This document shows positions 35,701 through 47,700 of a stretch of DNA of 64,000 bases, one piece after another. The position numbers were made by a program, and so were the translations under genes. Below the pieces are notes generated by a model. That model made no database searches and was not told where the DNA came from. It was given only the letters and a program-made list of their open reading frames with translations. The stretch covers positions 39,215,378 to 39,279,377 of the forward strand of contig NC_063171.1 of NCBI RefSeq assembly GCF_023159225.1, read 5' to 3'. This DNA is from Perognathus longimembris pacificus. Lineage: Eukaryota; Chordata; Mammalia; Rodentia; Heteromyidae. Position 1 is the first letter of the stretch. The number at the start of each line of letters is the position of its first letter.

Positions 35701-38700
35701 TGGAGTGGGGAGTCCTGGGGCTTGAACTCAGGGCTTTGGCTCTGTCCCTGGCCTTCTTCTTGTTCAAGGCTAGGGCTCTACCACTTGAGCCTCAGTTCTC
35801 CTTGTGACTTTTTGGTAGTTTAATGGAGATAAGAATCTCACAGACTTTCCTGCCCAGGCTGGCTTCGAACAGTGATCCTCAGATCTCAGCCTCCTCAGTA
35901 GCTAGGAGTATAGGCGTGAGCAGCCAGCACCTGGCTTCAGGGAAACTCGAGAGAGCTCTGGAGAGTGGAATAGGATGAGGTTAAACTGAAAATCCTAAAG
36001 GTTGGTATGGCTTAATTGTGTCAGTGCCACAAGTATAGACCCCATAATTTCTTTAGTCCTAAATAGACTGACCTTTGGTTCTGGAAAAGTCCCACTAGAA
36101 GTAGAAATAAGTAGGGAAGAATAGGAAATAATTACATTGGGTTTCCCAGATTCCCCTCTCAATATAGCTTCTTCAGGATGACAGAGAAGGCCAGGACATC
36201 TATGACTACTACCTAACCCAGGCTGAAATCCAGGGCAACATCAACCATGTCAACGGTAAGATACAGGCACAAGGGGTTGAGGTACTCAGAATAACCGTCT
36301 AACTTGGGAAGTCTGGAGATGGCTTTTTTTTTTTTTTTTTTTTGCCAGTCCTGGGGCTTGAACTCAGGGCCTGAGCACTGTCCCTGGCTTCTTTTTTGCT
36401 CAAGGCTGGCACACTACCACTTGAGCCACAGCACCACTTCCAACCTTTTCAATATATGTGGGGCTGAGGAGTTGAACCCAGGGCTTCGTGTATACAAGGC
36501 GAGTACTCTTCCACTAGGCCATATTCCCAACCCCACGGAGATGGCTTTTATCAGAAGACTTATGGCCTCTTTCAGGCTAGCTCTTGCCTCAAGGAAAAAT
36601 CAGAGTCCAAGGAATGAGTGTTTTGTTGTCTGGCCATGGTGGAGAATGGTACTTGCCAGAGAAGCTTGTATATTTATGGAGACCCATGGAGAGGATAGAG
36701 GCAAAAGAAGAAAACCTTTCAGCTTTTGGTCTTGGGGAGGTGGGAGGGCAATTGGACTGGGGTCCTTCAAAAAAGAAGTTTGGGGCTGGTAATATGGCCT
36801 AGTGGTAGAGTGTTCTCCTCGTATACATGAAGCCCTGGGTTTGATTCCACAGCACCACATATATTGAAAAAGCCAGAAGTGGTGTTGTGGCTCAAGTGGT
36901 AGAGCAAAAAGAAGCCAGGGACAGTGCTCAAGCCCTGAGTTCAAGCCCCAGGACTGGCAAAAAAAAAGTATGTCTGAGGGACATGGTTCAAATAGTAGCG
37001 CACGTGCCTCACAAGTGTAAGGCCTTGAGTTCAAGCCCCAGTACTAAAAAAAAATATTTTTTTAGAAGGCTGTGTATCTAGGCATGGTAGGTAGTATATA
37101 GCTCAATATTTGGGAGGCTGGGGAAGGAGAAGCTCACATAGTAAGACTTTGTAGAAGGAAAAAAAAGAGAGCTAGGAGAAGACAAAAAGTCCAAGGGCAT
37201 AACTCAGTAAGTAGTAAGGTGCATGCCTAACATGCAAAAGGCCCTGGGTTCAGCCCAAATCACCACAAGAAGAGGATCCTGTTAAAGTTAGGATGTCCCC
37301 GGGGTCTAAGCTGGAGAGATGGAAAGGCTGTGAAGGCCCAAACAAAGAATTTGGCCAGGTGCCACTGGCTCATGCTTGTCTAGCTACTCAGGAGGCTGAG
37401 CTCTGATGATCAGGGTTCACAATCAACCCAGGCAGGAGAGTCTGCAAGATTCTTAGCCTCAATTTACTACCCCAAATCTGGAAGTAGAATTGTGGCACCA
37501 GTGGTAGAAAGCTAACCTTGAGCGGAAAAAGCTCAGGGGATAGCACATAGGTCCTGTGTTCAAGGATTTCACCAAAAAAAAAAAAAAAAGATAAAGAATT
37601 TGGGCTGGACTATGTGGACCCAGGAACCAAGTGGGCAAGAATAGGGGTGACTCTGGACAAGCAAGAAGGTCATATTACCAGGGCTGGGGTGGGGGCAGTG
37701 AGAGGTAGGCTTTTCTACATTGTTCCTCACTGAGTCTTGGTCTTCTTCAGTCCGTGGAGCTCTGGAAGTAGTGGATGATGCTCTGGAAAGACAGAGCCCC
37801 GAGGCCTTGCTTGAGGCCCTTCAGGATTCCGCCTTGGCCCTCCGAGGGGTGAGGAGAGACTTTGCTGACTGGTACCTGGAACAGCTGAGCTCAGACAGAG
37901 AGCAGAAAGCTCAGGTCAGTCTGCCATTCCCTCTGTCTGACTGTAGGATGGGCCAAGGGCCTCTTCCCGGGGCATCACCGCTATCAGTCCTTTGTATTCA
38001 GCAAGTGCTGACTCCATGTTTAGTTGATTAAATTACCCCAAAGCCTAGTAGACCAAACTGTTCAGCTCTGCCCTCTTAGTCCTTCAGACTAACTGAGAGG
38101 GAGCCAGGGGCAGTCCGAGGCAATGATATGCTTCCTTGTTGCTGAATTGGGTGTCTCAGTTAGCAATTTTATTTCCAGTGCTTTGGCTTCCTTTCTAATA
38201 CTATTCATACTTGTATTGTCTACACTGTTATTTTAGATGTATGCTTGTAAGAAAGCTAAAGATGAGTTAAAAAAGGATGTGTGGGCCAGGCCTAAAGGCG
38301 GAGGCAGAATTTGAAGGTAGATGGCTGGATAGACCTGGAGCTCATATTAGCAGCATGGCCCAAAGGATTCTCCTTTTTTGTTTTTGTTTGTATGGGATTT
38401 GAATTTGGGGCCTCGTGCTTGAGCCACACCTCCAGTTCTTGAGAATTCCTTTCTGCATCTTCCTTCATTCAGGAACTGGGCCTGGTGGAACTTCTGGAAA
38501 AAGAGGAGGTCCAGGCTGGTGTGGCTGCAGCCAACAAGAAGGGTGATGAAGAACAAGCCAGTAAGTCATCTCTAAGCTGAAAGTGTCTTACTGTCCTTCC
38601 AAGAGCATCCACCCCTTGGCGGGCTTCTATGTTGGGCAAGGCCAACCACCACCCAGTTTCCCAGTCTGGCAAAGACTTCTCCCTTCTTCCAGGTTTTCTG

Positions 38701-41700
38701 GAAGGACACTACAGATGAGTTCATTAAGGCCTTAGAGACAAGGATCTACCTGTCAGTACAACACAGGGACTGGACTGCTGGGCAGGCAGCTTCCTTTTTG
38801 GTAGTTTATCTGTAATTTTTACAGTTTCAACCTGCATGATCTTGGGGGTGGATTTTGAAATGTGGTGATTTCCCAAGTGAAAGTGAATCTCATTCTAGTA
38901 ACTCATTTCCCCTTAAAAACATACATAAATGCAGTCATGTGCTCAAGATGGGGTTTGTAGGGGCTGGGAATGTGGCTTAGGGGTAGAGTGCTTGCCTAGC
39001 ATGCACGAAGCCCTGTGTTCAATTCCTCAGCACCACATAATGAGAAAAAGTTGGAAGTGGCGCTGTGGCTCAAGAGGTAGAGTGCTAGCCTTGAGCAAAA
39101 AGAAGCCAGGGACAGTGCTCAGGCCCTGAGTCCAAATCCCAGGACTGGCAGTAAGTAAGTAAGTAAGTAAGTAAATAAATAAATAAATAAATAAATATTG
39201 GGTTTGTCATCATCTACCTCCAAGAGGTTGATCTATCCAACAAGAATGGAGAAAGTAGAGTGCTCAGGCACAGTGCAGCAACATGTGAACACCAGACCTG
39301 TTACATTTGCTTGACACAGTCTTGACTCAGTCAGATTAGAGGTAGCTCAAAACTATTTACTTTTGTCTAACAGCCTTCAGTCACCAGCTCACAGTAGCCC
39401 CTAGGCTACTCCTGGCTAGCAGCCTACCTGATCTGCTCACTTTGTTCTTGGAGGTAGTTGCCAGAGTAATCTCTTAAGCACAGCTCTGATCTTATCTCCC
39501 TTGTTGAACTTTTTTTCTTTGTTGGTCATGGTGCCTGGCCTGGGCATTGTCCCTTAGTTCCTTTTGCTCAAGGCCAGCACTGTACTACTTTGAGTCATAG
39601 TGCCACTTCTGGTTTTCTGGTGGTTAATTGTAGGTAAGAGTCTCATGGACTTTCTTGTCCTGGCTGACTTCCCACATGGATTCTCATATCTCAGCCTTCT
39701 GAGTAGCTAGGATTACAGGCGTGAGCCACCAGCACCTGGCCCTTGTTGAACATCTTTAGATCTTTCTGGATTCTTCCATTGGTTACCCTACCTTCAGTCT
39801 TATCCCCTTGGTCTGGCAGAAGAGACCTTTCCTGAGTTCCCCCTCATCTCTTCCTTTCATATTTCACCCAGCTCAGCTAAACCAGACAATCTGCTCTTCC
39901 TGGACTGTCTACCCCAGCCTTTCCCAACAGCAGGCCCTCTGGGCTTCTCAATTGCACTTCTCCTGTGTTTTCACCTGTCAGGAGCAGTTGAAAGCATCTC
40001 CAGAGCTGTATCAAGCTTCTGCTCTGTGAAGTCTTCTCACTCCCAGCTAGAATCCCTCCTCCCCTGCACTGCCATTGCATCTTGCCTGGGGGTAGTGAAA
40101 GCATTTCTAAAATGGCATTGACAGCTATGCACTGTAGGTATTTTTGTACCCTTCTTTCTCCCCAGTAGATTGCATGCTTCTTGAAGCCAGTGTCCACATC
40201 TGCTGGGCATTTTATAAGCCCTAGAGTGTCTAAGCTGAAACGACACTGATGCACTGTAGCCATTCTTAGCCAGATGCTGGTTTCTTATTCCTCTGTGCTG
40301 TCACCAAGCCTTGGTCCCTGGAGCCCCTTGACTCACCTCATCTTAGTTATACTCCATGGCCACCTGTCAATCTTGCTCTCACCACCTTAGGAACTCACCT
40401 CAGCCACTGTGAGTTACATGCTGAGCTATTCAACTCCTAGGCCTGACAAATTGCTGTTTCCAGAGCCTTTCCTTAAAGTGACCCAGCCCCTTTTCCTCTT
40501 GAACATTGAGAGATTCATTATGAATCAAGCAGAATGGCTTTCCCCAGCATTTACAAAGCCACCTCTCAGAGGACCTAAATGGCTAGGAGAGGGGGCACTG
40601 GAGGCCCAGCTTAGGCAGTCTCTTGATCTCCTCCCCTGCAGTGCTCCGGGCTGTGCTTCGGATCAACAGAGCCATCCAGAGGGGCGTGGCTGCTGACACT
40701 GTGAAGGAGCTGATGTGCCCCGAAGCCCAGCTGCCCACAGTGTACCCGTTTGCCTCCACCGTGTACCAGCAGGAACTGGCAGTGCTCCAGCGGCAGCAGC
40801 AGGGGGTAAGCCTCAGAAACGCTGGACCAGCTTTGGGTTTCCAAGCAGCCAGAGGCTCAGGGGCAGCCCATCCTCTCAGGGCAATCTGGAATGCTGGCCG
40901 GAGATTAGGATGGGGAAGGAGAGTCTGCCTTGCCTTGTTGAGCCTTTTGGGAGCCAATACCCTTGAGCAAACATTGCTTCACATGTCACAATCTTGTCCC
41001 TGTCAGGTGAATATTATTATTTGTATTTGAGAGATGAGGAAACAGGGATGCAGAAGCTGTCACTTGCCCTCCGTGTGATCGGCAGCACTTGGGATGAATG
41101 AAGCCAGATATACTTGTAGCACATGCTTTTAACCACGCACTGTGCTGCCTCTAGTGTGGTCCTTGCCTAGGGTTTTCCCCATCCATCACAGGACAAGACT
41201 CCAGCTGAGGGACTAGGGAGAGAGGAAGGAGAAGAGTAGATGCTGTAGGCAGAAGACTTCAGGTCAGGGAGGCAGAGGAAGCAGGACTGGGAGGCTGGGA
41301 AGGCTTCCTGGAAGAGAGGAGACTCAATAGTGAATCCCATCCACAACAAGCCTTTATGAAGTGTCTACTTCAGGCACAAACTAGACACAGGTATGACCTT
41401 CAGGAAAGGGACAGTCACAACATATGTGTAACTATGGTACAAGAAAGCATCAAACAAGCACCAAAGATGCTTAAGAGCAAATCTTAGCCATGTGTGCAAC
41501 ACTGAGCAGATTGTTTACCTTCATTGCCCCTCCATTTGTTCATATATAAAATGGGGAACAGCTAGACACTGGTGACTCACACCTATAATCCTAACTATTT
41601 AGGAGGCTGAGATCTGAGAATCGTGGTTCCAAGCTGGCCCAGGCAGGAAAGCCCATGAGATTCTTATCTCCAATTAACCACCAAAAAAACCAGAAGTGGT

Positions 41701-44700
41701 AGAGTTCTCTAGCTAGCCTTGAGCAAAAGAGCTCAGGGATGGCACGCAGGTCCCAAGTTTGAACCCTACAACCAACAAAGAAAAATTAATTAATTAAAAT
41801 AGAATTGGGAACAGTTGTATATTTACCTCAATATTGTCATAAAGATTCAACCAGTTAACAGACAAGCTATTAAAAAGAGACCGACATATAAGTTTTAGCT
41901 ATCATTCTTGTTACTTACAACATTTTGTAGGAAACAAGAAGGTTGCTCCTGATACACAGAGCAGCATAAGCTCCTCTTATATTTGTTTGTTTGTTTTGCC
42001 AGTCCTGGGCCTTGGACTCAGGACCTGAGCACTGTCCCTGGCTTCTTTTTACTCAAGGCTAGCACTCTACCACTTGAGCCACAGCGCCACTTCTGGCCAT
42101 TTTCTTTTTTTTTTTTTTTTTTTACCAGTCCTGGGCCTTGGACTCAGGGCCTGAGCACTGTCCCTGGCTTCTTCCCGCTCAAGGCTAGCACTCTGCCACT
42201 TGAGCCACAGCGCCGCTTCTGGCCGTTTTCTGTATATGTGGTGCTGGGAAATCGAACCTAGGGCCTCGTGTATCCGAGGCAGGCACTCTTGCCACTAGGC
42301 TATATCCCCAGCCCCTCTGGCCATTTTCTATATACATGGTGCTGGGGAATTGAACCCAGGGCTTCATGTATGTGAGGCAAGCACTCTTGCCACTAGGCCA
42401 TATTCCCAGCCCTCCTCTTATATTTGAATAGGAGAGAGATCCAGGCAGGGAATGGTGCCAGGGCCTAATTCTTTTGTGATTTTCTTTTTTTTTTTTTTTA
42501 ATTAAAATATGTTTTGTTGTTATTAAGGTGATGTACAGAGGGGTTACCATTTCATATGCCAGGTACTTTTTTTTTTTTGCCAGTCCTGGGCCTTGGACTC
42601 AGGGCCTGAGCACTGTCCCTGGGTTCTTTTTGCTCAAGTCTAGCACTCTGCCACTTGAGCCACAGCGCCACTTCTGGCCGTTTTCTGTATATGTGGTGCT
42701 GGGGAATCGAACCCAGGGCCTCATGTATACGAGGCAAGCACTCTTGCCACTAGGCCATATCCCCAGCTCCACTTTTTTTTTTTTTTTTTTTTTTTTTTGG
42801 TCAGTCATGGGGCTTTAACTCAGAGCCCGGGCACTCACTGTCCCTGAGTCTTTTTGCTCCAAGGTAGCCCTCTACCACTTTGAGCTACAGCATCACTTCT
42901 GGTTTTCTAGTGGTTAATTGGAGATAAGAGTGTCATGGACTTTCCTGCCTGTGCTGGCTCTGAACCGCCATCCTCAGATCTCAGCCTCCTGAGTAGCTAG
43001 GATTACAGGTATGAGCCATTGGCACCCGGTTATGAGGACATTTTTTAAAAAAATTGTTATTATAAAGATAACGTACAGAGGGGTTAGAGTCACATAAGTC
43101 AAGTAAAGAGTACATTTGTTTTTTGGACAGTTTTACCTCTTCCTTCACTTTTTCTTAGTTTTTCCCTTGGTTGTTACTTTTTTTTTGAGATGTGGTCTTG
43201 TTACATTACCCAGGCTGTCCTTGAACTAATGATTGATCCTCCTGCCTCAGCCTCTACTGCCGGGATTGCAGGCGTATACTACCATGCCCAATCCTAGTGT
43301 AGCTCTTGGTGTGAAGTAGGGTCCAGAGGTTGCTGTAGAGCTCACTGGTTAAGTATAAGCCCTGCAGTCAGGCAGCTAGATTTAACCTACATTATGGGCC
43401 ATGGGCTGAGCTAGAAAATGGGGCAATTAATGATATCTTCCTCTTTGACTTATTATGAAAATTGTACTATGTTTGAAATCTTTGGAATGTGCACCTAGCA
43501 TTCCAGGTATTGAGCGTTTTATGGTTAGTAAATGAATGTGGATTTCACTGGAGATAGAGATAGGGATGTTGAATAATGTTGGGGCAGGTTGGCACCTTCC
43601 CCAGGCTCCAGCAGCCCCTTTGAAAACTATGCTCCCTTCTACTGCAGGAACTGAACCAGGAGGAGCTTTTTGTGGCTGTGGAGATGCTCTCAGCTGTGGT
43701 GCTGATTAATCGTGCCCTGGAGGCCAGGGATGCCCAAGGCTTCTGGGGTAGTCTGATAAACCCTGCTACTGGCCTGGCCCAGGTGGAAGGAGAGAATGCT
43801 CAGCGGTAAAAAAGGTTCACCTGTATGTTTGAGTACAAGGATGGAGGGAATGTAGCTGATATCCAAGGGTCCTCCTGCTTTTTAAGTGGACTTATACATA
43901 ATGCCCTGTTGGGCCCATGGCCCCCTCTTGGTCTGTTGTTTGGTGTGTGTCTCCTCCCTGTAGAGGGTGGCCTCCTGGTCACTCTCCTTTCCCCCAGTGA
44001 CTTACTCTTCCCCAGAAAATGTTTGAGTACCTGTCCATGTGCCAAATCGTATTGTCTGGTGCTGGGAAATGCAGAAAACAAAACCAAGTTCCTGCTGTCA
44101 TCAACTTACTTGCAATGGAAGGAGACATGATCTGAAGGGCAGATAAGCTATGAGCAAAACAAATCAAGACAAAAGGAAAAAGGGTGGATACGCACATACC
44201 CATGGCTCCTGAGTTAAAGGGATCATTAGAGAGGGACCTAAGGGACCCCAATGACTGCCAGGAGGCTGTGTAGGGCAGAGGCCTGAGAAGGAAGTGTGCA
44301 ATATAGCCAAAGAATATTGGGAAGGGATCGAGGTGTGGCTCAATGGTTGGGCACTTGCTAAGTAAGTGCAAGGCCCTGGGTTTGATCCCAGCACTGTAAA
44401 ATACATAAATACATACATACATACCTACATACCTACATACATACATACACACACACACATACACTCTGGCTTCCAAGGTGAGAGAGAAGGGTGAGGCAGA
44501 GGGAAGAGTGGGGATGAAGATGGAGTAGCAGAGGCAGACCATGGGGGCCTCTGGCTTTTATTCCAAGTGTAGAAGGAATTGAATCAGATGGTGTTGAATG
44601 AGGAGGGAACTTGTCTGACCTACTTTAACAGGATTATTTTGCCTGCTGAGCTGAGAATCGACTGCAGGGGCACAAGGGGAGAGACAGGGAGACCTGTTAG

Positions 44701-47700
44701 ACAGCTATTGGAGTAATCTGGTGTGGGATGACAGGGGCTTGGCCTAGGGTGGCAGCACTGGAAGTGGTGAGAAGGCATCGGTGCATAGATGTGTTCTGAA
44801 AGCAAAACTGACAGGATTTGGTAGTGGAGTGATATGGAGTCTGAGAGAGAATGAAATCTGATAGGACTTCCAAGATTTTTGTTAAGAAAAGAGAGACAGG
44901 CTGGGAATATGGCCTACTGGTAAAGTGCTCGCCTCCTATACACAAAGCCCTGGGTTCGATTCCTCAGTACCACAAATATAGAAAAAGCCGGAAGTGGAAG
45001 TGGCGCTGTGGCTCAAGAGGTAGAGTGCTAGCCTTGAGCAAAAAGAAGCCAGGGACAGTGCTCAGGCCCTGAGTCCAAGGCCCAGGACTGGCCAAAAAAC
45101 AAAACAAAGAAAAGAGCGACAGGAGGGCACAAATGTTGATGAGGAGTATCAGGAATTCAAGTGTTTTTTAGATATTTATGTGCAGACCTTGGGGCTGCTG
45201 GCATTCATGAAAACTCTAGGTGTCCTATTGGGAGTCCTTCGCATGTATCTTGAAAATCATGAGATCTGGTGAGATCTCTTAGGCCTGAGCCTGGAGGGGG
45301 AAAAAAAGACTGGAAACAGAAAATTAGGGTGTTCTTATATAGAAGTCAGAAAAGAGCCAGCAGAGGAGGCTTAGGACAGTATGTGAGGGGAGACGAACAC
45401 CTAGGGCCCAAAGGTCACGTGAGGAACCAGCTCAAATGTACCCATCATTGCCATGCACGTGCCACTCACCTCACTCACTCCCTCTCTCCCTGCTGCTAGT
45501 TACTTTGATGCTCTGCTGAAGCTGCGACAGGTGCGTGGTGTGGATGAGGCCTTCCTGAGCTGGAATGACCTGCAAGCCACTGTGAGCCAGGTCAATGCCC
45601 AGGTCCAGGAAGAGACAGATCGTGAGTGCAGTCTGTGGCTGGGATTTCAGGGGGGGTCAACCCCACCAGGGCAGCCCTTCTCTTAGCCATAGGTCTAGGG
45701 CTGCTACCCATCCAGATCTCTTCTTCTTCCTCTCTCTCCCCTGCCTCTCTCTTCTCTCTTCTCTCCTCTCTCCTCTTTCACAGAGATTCTTGCAGTCAGT
45801 CTTATCAATGAGGCTCTGGACCAGGGCAGTCCAGAGAAGACTTTGTCTGCCCTGCTGCTTCCCGCTGCTGGCCTGGAAGATGTCACCCTTCCTATTGCTC
45901 CTCGATACCATCTCCTCCTCGTGGCAGCCAAAAGGCAGAAGGCCCAGGTAAGATTAGGCTGGCCAAGTTGGTTATAGCGGATCAGGAAGAGCAGCCCTTA
46001 TGAGTAGAGCTGGGCCCAGCATGCCCTCTGGCAGAGCTCCAGCCTGATGGATAATTATAGTCCCTTCCTGGGGTGGATGGAGCATAAGCAGGTTTCTAAT
46101 GTGGTGGGACAAGCATGCCCCTCCCCCCCACATTGCCAGGGCACTGGGAAGTGTGGAAAGGGTACAGGAGAACTTGGCTGGATTCCTCACTCTGATCCTT
46201 AGTGATCAGCTGACCTTGAGCAAATCCTAGTGTCTCTGAGCTCACCTGTAAAATACTGCATTCCTGGTTCTGAAGCTTCTCTGGCGGGGGGGGGGGGGGG
46301 GGGGTGGGGGGGGGAGGGGGGGAGGGGGGGAAATCAAGGGAGTTGACAAACAGGGTAGGGATTTGAATTTGAAATGCCTTGAGTATGTGGCAGCAGACAG
46401 AGTGGTTGAGAACTACAACTCCTAGATGAGTTTGCATCCTGCAGTCTGACCCTGCAGTAGCACTCACTGTTTCCTCACGGGCAAACTTGTGACGGCAATG
46501 AGCTTATCTCACAGTTATAGGATTGCAGTGAGGTAATATGACTGTAGTAATAGTAACTAACAGTTCTCACTCTATGCCAAGCGTTGCTTTATGTACCTTG
46601 CAAATATCATCAGAAAGTGTTTTAGAACAAGGTCATGTTCACTCTGAGAGGATGTGAATTGAAGCCTAGGACAAAGGGGAGTGCAAGTGGGTAGGCGTAG
46701 CCTCCAGAGTAGGCTGCCCCTGGACATGATCGAGGCACAAGGGCAGGGAATGGAGCTGTTGAGGTGGTGGTGGGCAGGACTGGAGATATGGCCTAGAAGG
46801 TATACGACCCTGGGATTAATCACTAGCTATCACTGGGAAAAAAATAAAGGTGGCCGACAGTGAGGGTATAAGAAGCTACACAGTAGGTTGAGCCCTATGG
46901 CCAAGCTCAGTTAATACTTGGACAGATGAAAGCAGAGAAGTGCCTTCTGAGTCAGATGCTGGTGGCCCATGCCTGTAATCCTAGCTTCTCAGGAGGTTGA
47001 GATCTGCAGATCATGGTTCTAAACCATCCCAGGCAGAAAATTCAGAGCCTCTATCTCTAATTACCCAGCAGAATGTCAGCGTGGAGACATGGCTTACATA
47101 GTAGAATGCCAGCTCTGAGTAAAAACAGCTGAGCAAGAACACAGGCCCTGGGCTGGGGATATAGCCTAGTGGCAAGAGTGCCTGCCTCGGATACACGAGG
47201 CCCTAGGTTCGATTCCCCAGCACCACATATACAGAAAAAACGGCCAGAAGCGGCGCTGTGGCTCACGTGGCAGAGTGCTAGCCTTGAGCGGGAAGAAGCC
47301 AGGGACAGTGCTCAGGCCCTGAGTCCAAGGCCCAGGACTGGCCAAAAAAAAAAAAAAAGAACACAGGCCCTGAGTTCAAGCCCCAGTACTAGTTTTAGAA
47401 ATAAAGATGCCTTTTGTCTCTGGCAGCCCTCCAAAGGAGCCATAAGGTCATGCCCACACAGGCAGGAAGAGGGGAGTGGAGATTGCCATCCCTATGGCTT
47501 CTGTATCTGCCTGAAGTTTGGTTCTGCTGGCCAAGTTGGCCAGGGATCTTATCTTTTTTCCATCTCTCAATTTTCCAGATGACAGGGGATCCTGGAGCTG
47601 TGCTGTGGCTAGAGGAGATCCGCCATGGAATAGTCAAGGCCAATCAAGACACAGATGCAGCTCAGAAAAGTAAATGGGCCAGTCAGGAACACTGGGTGGG

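Noticed and set aside
38501..39200. Tandem short repeats resembling an array (AAGT/AAAT)
   Set aside because: They are a SINE-tail microsatellite; there are no CRISPR-like repeats with unique spacers anywhere in the window.
41983..42818. Recurring open frames containing GPWTQGLSTVPGFFLLKAST or QSWGLNSGPEHCPWLL
   Set aside because: These peptides recur across the window because they are translations of minus-strand IDL-Geo and Geo sequence, not genes.
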